32,226 nucleotides of DNA from Candidatus Pacearchaeota archaeon (lineage in GTDB: Archaea; Nanobdellota; Nanobdellia; Pacearchaeales; GW2011-AR1): the NCBI GenBank assembly GCA_018304325.1, contig JAGVWM010000015.1, positions 1 to 32,226 of the forward strand, written 5' to 3'. Shown here one piece after another: positions 23,956 to 30,437 of this stretch. The notes under the pieces were generated by a model, which was given only the letters and a program-made list of their open reading frames with translations, ran no database searches and was not told where the DNA came from. The translations under genes and the position numbers were made by a program. Position 1 is the stretch's first letter. Every line of letters begins with the position of its first letter.

Positions 23956-24201
23956 ATGGAAAAAATTAGTACTAAAGTTAAGAAATGGGGAAATTCATTT
24001 GGAGTAGTTATTCCTAAAAATATAGTGAATACTGAACAATTAAAAGAGGGATCTGATATTACTATAATTGTCCAATCAGAAAATAAAACAACTGCTGGAG
24101 ATATTTTTAGGCTAGCTAAAAAACTTAATTTGACAAAACCAAAAAAAACAACAAAAGAACTATTGGATGAAGTTGATAAAGAACTTTGGGATGAGGATTG
24201 A
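23956..24201 (+). CDS. vapB: AbrB/MazE-type antitoxin VapB (module 1)
   Basis: 81 aa. The N-terminal swapped-hairpin AbrB/SpoVT DNA-binding domain is clear (VKKWGNSFGVVIPKNIVNTEQLKEGSDITIIV). A C-terminal toxin-binding tail follows (TKPKKTTKELLDEVDKELWDED). It neutralises the PIN toxin encoded immediately downstream and probably represses its own promoter through the palindrome at 23939. Its TGA overlaps the toxin ATG by one base. It is paralogous to the antitoxin at 27450. Confidence 0.88.
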   Translation: MEKISTKVKKWGNSFGVVIPKNIVNTEQLKEGSDITIIVQSENKTTAGDIFRLAKKLNLTKPKKTTKELLDEVDKELWDED

Positions 24202-24563
24202 TGAAATATTTTTTTGATACATATGCTCTTGTAGAAATTATTAATCAAAATCAGAGTTACATCAAATTTGCAGATGAGATTATTATAACAACTAGCTTGA
24301 ATGTTTCTGAGTTATATTATTATTTATTAACTAATTATAATCGACAGACTGCTGATTACTGGATAAAAAACCTTAATTTGCAATTTTTTGATATAACTCT
24401 TGGAGTATCTGTTGAATCAGCTAGATTTAGGTATAAATATAAAAAGATGAAATTATCTTATGCAGATTGTATTGGATATATACTTTCATTGAGAAATAAT
24501 CTTAAGTTTCTTACAGGGGATAGACAATTTAAAAACATGAAAAATGTTGAATTTGTAAATTAA
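24201..24563 (+). CDS. vapC: PIN-domain toxin VapC (module 1)
   Basis: 120 aa. PIN ribonuclease with the expected acidic residues: Asp6 in YFFDTYAL, Glu in NVSELYYYL, Asp in SYADCIGY and Asp in LTGDRQF. VapC toxins cleave specific RNAs, often tRNA or rRNA. The ATG at 24201 overlaps the antitoxin stop (TGATG), so the TTG one codon earlier is not needed. It is a close paralogue of the broken toxin at 27653, sharing the C-terminal NNLKFLTGD and NVEFV. Confidence 0.88.
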   Translation: MKYFFDTYALVEIINQNQSYIKFADEIIITTSLNVSELYYYLLTNYNRQTADYWIKNLNLQFFDITLGVSVESARFRYKYKKMKLSYADCIGYILSLRNNLKFLTGDRQFKNMKNVEFVN

Positions 24564-24570
24564 GATTATG

Positions 24571-24688
24571 TCAAGATTCTTGATAAAATCACATCTCGAA
24601 AGATGTGGTTAAATCTTGAGCATTCAAAAGTCCTAAACAAACCACACTTTAAAAAGTGTGGTAAAACTCAAGGACTTTTGAATTTACA
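24571..24688. repeat. two two-tier hairpins (possible structured RNA)
   Basis: Two nested stem-loops follow vapC1. First: outer TCAAGAT (24571-24577) with ATCTTGA (24613-24619), inner CACATCT-CGAA-AGATGTG (24590-24607). Second: outer ATTCAAAAGTCCT (24622-24634) with AGGACTTTTGAAT (24671-24683), inner CCACACTTT-AA-AAAGTGTGG (24642-24661). All stems are perfect, with A-rich internal loops. An ACA (24686-24688) follows the second structure. TCAAGATTCTTGA at 24571-24583 and CTTGAG/CTCAAG allow alternative pairings. Function unknown. Confidence 0.7.
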
Positions 24689-24732
24689 ACGCCATAACAT
24701 AATTTTTAAACAAGGTTCTTTTTTAACAAATT

Positions 24733-26709
24733 ATGGGATTTGAAAAAGAAGTTAATTTCAAGGAAAAACAGCTTAGGTTTAATCCTGACGGCAGTATTAG
24801 TCTTCCTGAAAATATCAAGAAAGATTTATTTTTGAGGAAAGGGAGGGGATCTGATATATGGCCAAGTGATGAACAAGATGATGAGGTTCATAATCTAAAT
24901 GACAATGTCCAAGAATTTAACCTTTACAGCAATGGAAAAAAGCTAAAACCTTTGATTTTTTCAAACAATAAAACTCAGGGAGAAGTTGTTAATGAGGTTA
25001 TTTCCCATATAATTAATGGGCAGAAAGTTATTTTTATTAAGGGTGTTTGTGGTACGGGAAAAAGTGCTATTGCATTGAATATAGCTAAAAAATTAGGAAG
25101 AGCAAGCATTGTTGTTCCTGGCAAAAGTCTGCAAAAACAATATATGGAAGACTACTCAAGAGAAAAGTATGTGCTTAAAGATGACCATAAGAAGCTTAAA
25201 ATTAAAGTCATAACTGGAAGAGAAAATCACAGATGTTTGTTTTTCTCCGGTAATGCAAATAGTTCTGATTTACCCTGCAAAATAGAAATAAAAGAAGCAA
25301 ATTACGGAAAAATTAAAGAATATCTTAAAGAAAACCCGAGAGTTAAAGATGATCTTGAGCTGAAAAATGTCAGAAGAATCTCGATTGCTCCTGTTTGTCC
25401 TTATTGGTCTCCAGCAGTTCCTGCGGATATTGAGCTTAATCTGAAAGCTGATAAAAAAATCTATAATGGTGTCGGGGGGAAATACACTATTTACAGCAGA
25501 AAATCCGGTTGCACTTATTACGAGCAATTTAACTCTTATTTAAACAATGAAGTTATTGTCTTTAATTCTGCAAAGTATAAAATTGAAATGGCTATGAATA
25601 GAAAACCTAAAACAGAAGTAGATATTATAGATGAAGCAGATGAATTTTTAGACAGTTTTTCAAATTCTAGGAAAATAAATTTGAACAGGCTTTTAGGTTC
25701 ATTGAATAATTTTTTTAGCGAAGATAAACATAATGAATTTATAATAAAAAAAATAACAGAAATAACCATGCAGTTAATTAAAAATACAGATTTTAATGAT
25801 AAGATATTTCACCTGAAAGAAACTTTGATTTATCCGTTATTTAGGTATTTAATTGAAAACCCAAATACAATAGATGAAGCAGATGATGAAAATTATATTA
25901 ATTCTGTTTATGAATCTGCAGTTGATTTTGAAGACCTTTTTGATGAAACCTATGTTTTGTTTAAAAAAGAAGAAAGAGGGTTAGTTGCCGAAGTGATTAC
26001 AACCAATCTTGCAAAAAGATTTTCAGAATTATTGGACAAAGTTGAAGCTTTAGTTTTAATGTCAGGCACAATTCATTCTGAAGCTATTTTGAAAAATGTT
26101 TTTGGAATAAATGATTTTGTTAGTGTAGATGCAGAAACTGTAAATCAGGGAGAAGTTAAGCTATTTAAAATTGGAAAAGAAGTTGACTGCAAATATGAGA
26201 ATTTTTCCCAAGGTAGAGTAACTAGGGAAAATTATCTCAAGGTTTTTGAAGAAATTGTTGAAAAAGCTCCAAGGCCTAGTTTAATACATGTAAATGCTTT
26301 TGAGGATTTACCAAGTGAAAGGGAAAAAGAACTTTTTGGATTAAAATTTCTTGCTACTAGAGAAAAGTTTGCGCATTTTCACGGAGATGAAATTGAGAAA
26401 TTTAAAAATAAGGAAACAGATGTTTTGTTTACAACTAAATGTGCAAGAGGAGTTGATTTTCCAGATGAACAATGCAGAAGTATTATTTTTACAAAGTATC
26501 CTAATCCAAATGCAAGAGACATTTTTTGGAAAATTTTAGCTAAAACTCACCAAGGATATTACTGGGATTTTTATAAAGACAAGGCAAAAAGAGAGTTTCT
26601 ACAGAAAATTTACAGGGGAGTAAGAAGTAAAAATGATTATGTTTATGTTTCGTCTCCTGATTTGAGAGTTTTGGAAGCTGTTGAAAATAATTTTTTACCG
26701 AAAAATTAG
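24733..26709 (+). CDS. XPD/Rad3-like (DinG-type) superfamily 2 helicase
   Basis: 658 aa. Walker A GVCGTGKS is at 104-111 and Walker B DEAD at 300-303 (in VDIIDEADEFLD). Four cysteines between them, at 168, 182, 222 and 260, match the iron-sulfur cluster position of XPD/DinG/FANCJ helicases. The second ATPase domain has VLMSGTIHSEAILK, TTKCARGVDFPDEQCRSIIF and KIYRGVRSKNDYVY. It would unwind DNA 5' to 3' in repair. A TATA-like AATTTTTAAAC (24701-24711) precedes the ATG by about 22 nt. Its position among toxin-antitoxin modules could also indicate a defence role, which is inference. Confidence 0.85.
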   Translation: MGFEKEVNFKEKQLRFNPDGSISLPENIKKDLFLRKGRGSDIWPSDEQDDEVHNLNDNVQEFNLYSNGKKLKPLIFSNNKTQGEVVNEVISHIINGQKVIFIKGVCGTGKSAIALNIAKKLGRASIVVPGKSLQKQYMEDYSREKYVLKDDHKKLKIKVITGRENHRCLFFSGNANSSDLPCKIEIKEANYGKIKEYLKENPRVKDDLELKNVRRISIAPVCPYWSPAVPADIELNLKADKKIYNGVGGKYTIYSRKSGCTYYEQFNSYLNNEVIVFNSAKYKIEMAMNRKPKTEVDIIDEADEFLDSFSNSRKINLNRLLGSLNNFFSEDKHNEFIIKKITEITMQLIKNTDFNDKIFHLKETLIYPLFRYLIENPNTIDEADDENYINSVYESAVDFEDLFDETYVLFKKEERGLVAEVITTNLAKRFSELLDKVEALVLMSGTIHSEAILKNVFGINDFVSVDAETVNQGEVKLFKIGKEVDCKYENFSQGRVTRENYLKVFEEIVEKAPRPSLIHVNAFEDLPSEREKELFGLKFLATREKFAHFHGDEIEKFKNKETDVLFTTKCARGVDFPDEQCRSIIFTKYPNPNARDIFWKILAKTHQGYYWDFYKDKAKREFLQKIYRGVRSKNDYVYVSSPDLRVLEAVENNFLPKN

Positions 26710-26717
26710 GTAAGTAA

Positions 26718-27119
26718 TTAAAAAAAGAGAAGGTCTTTTGTTTTTAAAATTTTAACTTTATTTTGTTTTATGAAATGTTCATCTTCACTCCAGATATAAT
26801 CTGCTTTCTTGGCTATAGCTAATGCAAGAAAAGGAACATCTTTTTTATCATCTATTAAAGAAATGGTTTCAGGAATTAATTGTATGTACTCTTCCTTTGA
26901 GATTATAGTTATATTTTCAAAAATTATGGATAAAACAATTTCAAATTCTTCATTACTTAGAATTGCTTTTTCTTGAATTTCTGCTTTGTGATTTTTTATT
27001 TCTATTAATGATTCTTCTGGACATATGAAATTAATTTCTTTATCTAAAAGTATTTTTCTTGAGATACTATTTTTTATTAGTGCTGCAATTATTATGTTTG
27101 TATCTACTACAATTATCAT
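26718..27119 (-). CDS. vapC: PIN-domain toxin VapC (module 2)
   Basis: 133 aa. A PIN nuclease of a different subgroup from module 1: VVDTNIIIAALIK with Asp6, CPEESLIEIKNHK with the second acidic residue, and DDKKDVPFLALAIAKKADYIWSEDEHF with the last acidic cluster. It lies 2 nt after the antitoxin gene on the minus strand. It probably cleaves RNA when the antitoxin is lost. All expected acidic residues seem present. Confidence 0.85.
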   Translation of the reverse strand: MIIVVDTNIIIAALIKNSISRKILLDKEINFICPEESLIEIKNHKAEIQEKAILSNEEFEIVLSIIFENITIISKEEYIQLIPETISLIDDKKDVPFLALAIAKKADYIWSEDEHFIKQNKVKILKTKDLLFF

Positions 27120-27121
27120 CT

Positions 27122-27343
27122 TTAAAGACCATGTTTTTTTGCAATAGCTTTTTTTATTTTGTTTCCTATTTCTTCAGCATCTTTTTCTGTGAGACTACTT
27201 TTTGAGAGAATTTTATCCATTAATTCTATTTTTTTTGCCTGATTCCACATCGCTTGCCTTGCTATCTCACTCCATTTTATTTCTTTATGTTTTTTCATAA
27301 GTTCATTAAGTTCTTCTGGAACTGCTAAGGTCATATTTGTCAT
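27122..27343 (-). CDS. vapB: VapB-type antitoxin (module 2)
   Basis: 73 aa. A short N-terminal strand (MTNMTLAVPEELNELMKKH) followed by helices (WSEIARQAMWNQAKKIELMDKIL) fits a ribbon-helix-helix-like antitoxin with a C-terminal toxin-binding helix (TEKDAEEIGNKIKKAIAKK). It directly precedes the PIN toxin gene. Upstream on the minus strand there is an ATTTAAATA TATA-like box (27390-27398) overlapping an inverted repeat TAAGTAA/TTACTTA (27367-27373, 27385-27391). Confidence 0.8.
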   Translation of the reverse strand: MTNMTLAVPEELNELMKKHKEIKWSEIARQAMWNQAKKIELMDKILSKSSLTEKDAEEIGNKIKKAIAKKHGL

Positions 27344-27418
27344 TTTTAGATTTTATACATTTAATATAAGTAATTTATGTATTTTTACTTATTTAAATCT
27401 TTTGGTTAATCTGGGAAA

Positions 27419-27451
27419 TTTATAAATTAGATATAATGTATAATTATACAT
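27419..27451 (+). promoter_or_regulatory. vapB3 TATA box and palindromic operator
   Basis: TTTATAAA (27419-27426) precedes the perfect 16-bp palindrome ATGTATAATTATACAT (27436-27451). The last two bases of the palindrome are the A and T of the antitoxin ATG (27450). The layout matches vapB1 and the nucleotidyltransferase gene: TATA box, palindrome at the start site, leaderless ATG. Confidence 0.65.
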
Positions 27452-27656
27452 GAAAGTTCAAACTGTTTTAAGGAAATGGGGAAATTCAATAGGAGTGGTT
27501 ATTCCTAAAGAGATTATTGAGAAAGAAAAATTAAGAGAAGGAGAAGAAGTATTTATTATAATTGAAAGTAAGAATGATTTAAAGGAAGTATTTGGGTCTT
27601 TGAAAGATTGGAAAATTAACACTCAAAAATTGAAAGATGAATTGAGGAAGGAATGA
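27450..27656 (+). CDS. vapB: AbrB/MazE-type antitoxin VapB (module 3)
   Basis: 68 aa. The AbrB-type domain reads LRKWGNSIGVVIPKEIIEKEKLREGEEVFIII, closely similar to the antitoxin at 23956. A short toxin-binding tail follows (SLKDWKINTQKLKDELRKE). The stop overlaps the toxin start as ATGA. Because the cognate toxin is frameshifted, this antitoxin may now act alone or cross-neutralise module 1. Confidence 0.87.
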   Translation: MKVQTVLRKWGNSIGVVIPKEIIEKEKLREGEEVFIIIESKNDLKEVFGSLKDWKINTQKLKDELRKE

Positions 27657-28019
27657 AGATAGGTTATTTTGCTGATACTTATGCACTAATTGAAATAATT
27701 AAGGGGGATAAGAATTATCAAAAATTTCTTAATAAATCTTTATTTACAAGTATTTTTAATTTATATGAATTATATTATAGTTTATTACGCGATTATAATG
27801 GAATTCAAGCTAAACAATTCTTTTTTATTTTAAAAAAATTTGATTAAATATAGTGATAATTCAATTTTTTTAGCTTCAAAATTTAAGCTTGATAAACATA
27901 AAAGAGGGATTTCTTATACAGATGCTTTAGGTTATTCTATAGCTTCTGAAAATAATCTTAAATTTCTTACAGGAGATAAAGAATTTAAGAACTTAAATAA
28001 TGTTGAATTTGTCAAGTGA
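27653..28019 (+). pseudogene. vapC: PIN-domain toxin VapC (module 3), frameshifted
   Basis: The first frame encodes M-K-I-G-Y-F-A-D-T-Y-A-L-I-E-I-I and stops at 27845-27847 after 64 residues. Deleting one A from the seven-A run 27832-27838 restores LKNLIKYSDNSIFLASKFKLD... through ISYTDALGY and NNLKFLTGDKEF to the TGA at 28017-28019, giving 121 aa. The restored protein aligns end to end with module 1 VapC. As read, the two C-terminal catalytic Asp are lost. The final 44 bp recur at 29248-29291. Confidence 0.8.
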
Positions 28020-28024
28020 AGAAT
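27981..28024 (+). repeat. left copy of 44-bp direct repeat (vapC 3' end)
   Basis: Begins GAATTTAAGAACTTAAATAA and covers the last codons of vapC module 3, its stop and 5 nt beyond. It matches 29248-29291 at 43 of 44 positions. The single difference is T here versus A there, at the third position of a Val codon. Confidence 0.9.
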
Positions 28025-28045
28025 AACTTTTTCTAAATGGCAAAC

Positions 28046-28076
28046 TTTAAATAGTATTACGTATAATTACGTAATA
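28046..28076 (+). promoter_or_regulatory. nucleotidyltransferase TATA box and inverted-repeat operator
   Basis: TATA-like TTTAAATA (28046-28053) is followed by a perfect inverted repeat, TATTACGTA (28055-28063) and TACGTAATA (28068-28076), separated by TAAT. The last base of the repeat is the A of the ATG. The transcript would be leaderless and the repeat would cover the transcription start, so a bound protein should block initiation. Confidence 0.65.
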
Positions 28077-28903
28077 TGGAAATAATAGGAAAGATAAGCA
28101 AGGGAACAAACATGGATCAGATATATATTAGTAAGCAGAGAGATGGAATGCCTATTGGAGAATATGTCTTAATTAAACCAATAACAATAGATGAAAAAAT
28201 TAAAATTGAAGAAAAGAAAAAACAAAAATATTATTTTTATGGAGTTAAAGAAATTGAACCCATTAAATTAAAAATAATTAAAGAGATATTTAATGTTATA
28301 TCAAAAATTAATGATAAAATTGATAATGTCATAATAACTGGCTCATTTTTAGATGAAGGTTTTAAGTTTAATGATATTGATATATTAATTATGTCTAATT
28401 CGAATATTGATCATAGTATAATTAATAATAGGCTAAAAAACTTAACAGGGGTAAAAACTCATTTAATTATACTAACAAATAAAGAGCTTTTGGCTGGAAT
28501 TTCAACAGACCCATTATACCAGTCAATGCTTTCTAAATGCGTTTCAATGAGAAGAATAATATATAATATAGATAATAAAGTTTATAGAATAAACTATAAA
28601 TTATTAGATTTGCAATTATTAAAAAGCAAAATAGTTTTAGATTCTTTTGATTATCTAAATGGGGCGGAAGTATACTATTACCTTTATAATTTAATATCTA
28701 TTTATCTTTTCCTTAAAAATAAAAGAATAACTAAATCTGAAGTTGAAAACAAAATTAAAAATTTATTTGGTGATAAAGACAAGATAAAAAGCAAAATAAT
28801 AGATAAAAAGGAATTCTTAAGAGAATATAAAGTAATTTATCACGAACTATTTTCTGTAATAATGGATAATATCAGAAAAGAAAATGGTTCAAAACAGAAA
28901 TAA
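28076..28903 (+). CDS. nucleotidyltransferase-fold protein with AbrB-like N-terminus
   Basis: 275 aa. Residues 1-35 (GKISKGTNMDQIYISK, then GEYVLIKP) resemble an AbrB-type beta-hairpin, suggesting DNA binding. A nucleotidyltransferase core follows: the G89-S90 motif in VIITGSFLDEG and D100-I-D102 in FNDIDILIM. The usual third carboxylate strand may be GVKTHLIIL, which lacks an Asp, so activity is uncertain. The C-terminal ~110 residues are helical and could be a HEPN-like or partner-binding region. It overlaps the 118-aa gene by 20 nt. It could be the antitoxin or toxin of a two-gene unit. Confidence 0.65.
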   Translation: MEIIGKISKGTNMDQIYISKQRDGMPIGEYVLIKPITIDEKIKIEEKKKQKYYFYGVKEIEPIKLKIIKEIFNVISKINDKIDNVIITGSFLDEGFKFNDIDILIMSNSNIDHSIINNRLKNLTGVKTHLIILTNKELLAGISTDPLYQSMLSKCVSMRRIIYNIDNKVYRINYKLLDLQLLKSKIVLDSFDYLNGAEVYYYLYNLISIYLFLKNKRITKSEVENKIKNLFGDKDKIKSKIIDKKEFLREYKVIYHELFSVIMDNIRKENGSKQK

Positions 28904-29240
28904 ATTCATTGGATTATTAATAGGGAATATCTCAAATGCAATAGTTCATGAAATACTGGAAAAAGCAGTTTCATCTAAACCAGAGATTTCCATAAAATAT
29001 AAAAAAGAAATAAGAAACAGCTTTGAGATAGCTAAAATATATAGAAGCAAAATAAATCCTGTAAATAAATCATTGCCTGAAAAAGATGTACAAGATATAA
29101 AGAATAGGATAAAAAGAATTGTCACCAATGAACTTAAATTAAGGATTTCTAAGGGTTATAAAGGCATAAGCCTTGATTTAATAGATATTACAATTGATAA
29201 AAAATTGAAAGAATTAAAATTAGAAATTAAATGCCTTTGA
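28884..29240 (+). CDS. 118-aa helical partner of the nucleotidyltransferase
   Basis: 118 aa, not recognised. It is basic and predominantly helical (NKFIGLLIGNISNAIVHEILEKAV, SIKYKKEIRNSFEIAKIYRSKI, KDVQDIKNRIKRIVTNELKLRI) with a short C-terminal beta/helical end. Its ATG lies 20 nt inside the end of the nucleotidyltransferase gene, in another frame, which implies coupled translation. The gene ends 7 nt before the right-hand 44-bp repeat. No catalytic motif is evident. Confidence 0.6.
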   Translation: MVQNRNKFIGLLIGNISNAIVHEILEKAVSSKPEISIKYKKEIRNSFEIAKIYRSKINPVNKSLPEKDVQDIKNRIKRIVTNELKLRISKGYKGISLDLIDITIDKKLKELKLEIKCL

Positions 29241-29247
29241 AATAAAG

Positions 29248-29291
29248 GAATTTAAGAACTTAAATAATGTAGAATTTGTCAAGTGAAGAAT
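29248..29291 (+). repeat. right copy of 44-bp direct repeat (orphan vapC 3' end)
   Basis: Matches 27981-28024 at 43 of 44 positions, including the vapC stop codon, but is not attached to any vapC gene. The single mismatch would be silent in the vapC frame. It marks the right boundary of the nucleotidyltransferase module. Confidence 0.9.
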
Positions 29292-29417
29292 TTTATCTTA
29301 ACACAATGTTTAAAGAAAGCATAATTTTTTACCAAAATTCCCACTTTAATTATTAACATTATCTCTTCTAATATTTCCCCATTTTGAGTAATTAACTGCT
29401 ATTGGATTAACTCTAAG

Positions 29418-29744
29418 CTAAAAAATAACAATTCCTTTTTCTTTTGCTTCTTTAGCGATAGTAATCATTTTAGATAATCTGTTAAATTCTTCATGAGTGT
29501 AACAAATAACTTCTAAGTCAATATATTCATCCCAATATCCAATAACTTTAGACATTCTTTTTCTAAAGGGAATATTTTCAAAATCTTTAGATATTAATAC
29601 TAAATCAACATCACTGTTTAATACCCAATCGTCTTTTGCTCTGCTACCAAATAATATGGCTTTTTCTATTTTAAATTTTTTATTTACTTTTTTTAAGTAC
29701 TGGTTTAATAGCTCCATTACTCTTTTATTTGTGTATTGATCCAT
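29418..29744 (-). CDS. MNT-type minimal nucleotidyltransferase (antitoxin of a HEPN-MNT pair)
   Basis: 108 aa. The complete minimal nucleotidyltransferase signature is present: ILFGSRAKDDWVLNSDVDLVLI (GS then D-x-D) and the third carboxylate in YIDLEVICY. In HEPN-MNT modules the MNT enzyme adds AMP to the HEPN toxin and silences it. The start overlaps the end of the HEPN gene by 28 nt, with AAAGGAG 8 nt before the ATG. The order is HEPN first, MNT second. Confidence 0.88.
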   Translation of the reverse strand: MDQYTNKRVMELLNQYLKKVNKKFKIEKAILFGSRAKDDWVLNSDVDLVLISKDFENIPFRKRMSKVIGYWDEYIDLEVICYTHEEFNRLSKMITIAKEAKEKGIVIF

Positions 29745-30097
29745 TTTATTATCTCCTTTGTACCATTTAATATTTCCAGATTATCTTTTTTAGTGTAAAG
29801 CTTGTAGGGAACATCACCACTTGCATCAGCGTATCTTGTGGCATAATACTCAGGAGAAATATTTTTTAAGCTTATTTCAAATTTTTTTGGGACTTCTGCA
29901 ATTCTTCCTAGTTTAATTAGGGAATGAATGAAAGGAGATTCTTTTTTATATAAAAGAATATATGCTTTAAGAGCCTTTTCTAATGATTGCTGACACCAGA
30001 AAACAGAGGCATAATAATCCCCAGATTCTAAACTATTTTCAGCCGTTTTCAGATCAGCTTTTGCCTGTTCCCAGTTATTTTTTATTTCTTCTCTCAT
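29717..30097 (-). CDS. HEPN-domain protein (toxin of a HEPN-MNT pair)
   Basis: 126 aa. The HEPN domain is recognisable by NWEQAKADLKTAENSLESGDYYASVFWCQQSLEKALKAYILLY, the HSLIKLGRIA helix, and the late YYATRYADASG segment (typical Y...RYxD). HEPN toxins of this class are RNases. I use ATG 30097 (MREEIKNN), which lies ~22 nt past a TATA-like TTAAATAT (30120-30127, minus strand). An upstream ATG at 30118 would sit against the TATA box. Translation is coupled to the MNT gene. Confidence 0.87.
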   Translation of the reverse strand: MREEIKNNWEQAKADLKTAENSLESGDYYASVFWCQQSLEKALKAYILLYKKESPFIHSLIKLGRIAEVPKKFEISLKNISPEYYATRYADASGDVPYKLYTKKDNLEILNGTKEIIKWINTQIKE

Positions 30098-30437
30098 GCT
30101 ATTATTTAATAAAAACATAATATTTAAGCTTTTTCGATATTCTTAGGATAATGGACAGAATGTCTGCTATGGATAACTGCATTGTTTAAGTGACAGATTC
30201 TTGGCAGTTAATTTAGTCCCATAACTAACTTGTGGAAATATAATCTTTCAGATGCCTGAAGGCTTATATTACACTATTAAAAATGATAAATCCAGTGTTC
30301 TTTTTGTTATCTTATAATGGATGGACCATAAAACCTATGAAAAAAGATTTGGCTACTGAATGTTTTATATTCGATGATTTATAAAAATAGCAGGATAATA
30401 TTTATATACTCTTTTTACGATTTCTTTTTATATTAGA
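30098..30437. other. gene-free stretch between the HEPN-MNT pair and the surface protein
   Basis: About 340 nt with no convincing reading frame. It contains the minus-strand HEPN promoter at 30120-30127. It also contains a hairpin, TATAATCTTTCAG (30239-30251) with CTGAAGGCTTATA (30256-30268), having 11 Watson-Crick pairs, one G-T and one mismatch around a 4-nt loop. A TATA-like AATATTTATATACT lies near 30397-30410 for the downstream gene. The rest shows nothing I can name and may be decayed coding sequence. Confidence 0.5.

Noticed and set aside
23928-24248. Minus-strand 106-aa frame over vapB module 1
   Set aside because: Antisense shadow of the antitoxin gene; the plus strand has an AbrB domain, a TATA box and an operator.
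24622-24688. H/ACA guide RNA
   Set aside because: The internal loop and the ACA at a plausible distance were tempting, but the upper stem is perfect with a tiny loop and no kink-turn for L7Ae. Kept only as a structured-RNA candidate.
27981-29291. Classical insertion sequence
   Set aside because: There is no transposase and no terminal inverted repeat, and the 44-bp flanking repeats are far longer than typical target-site duplications.
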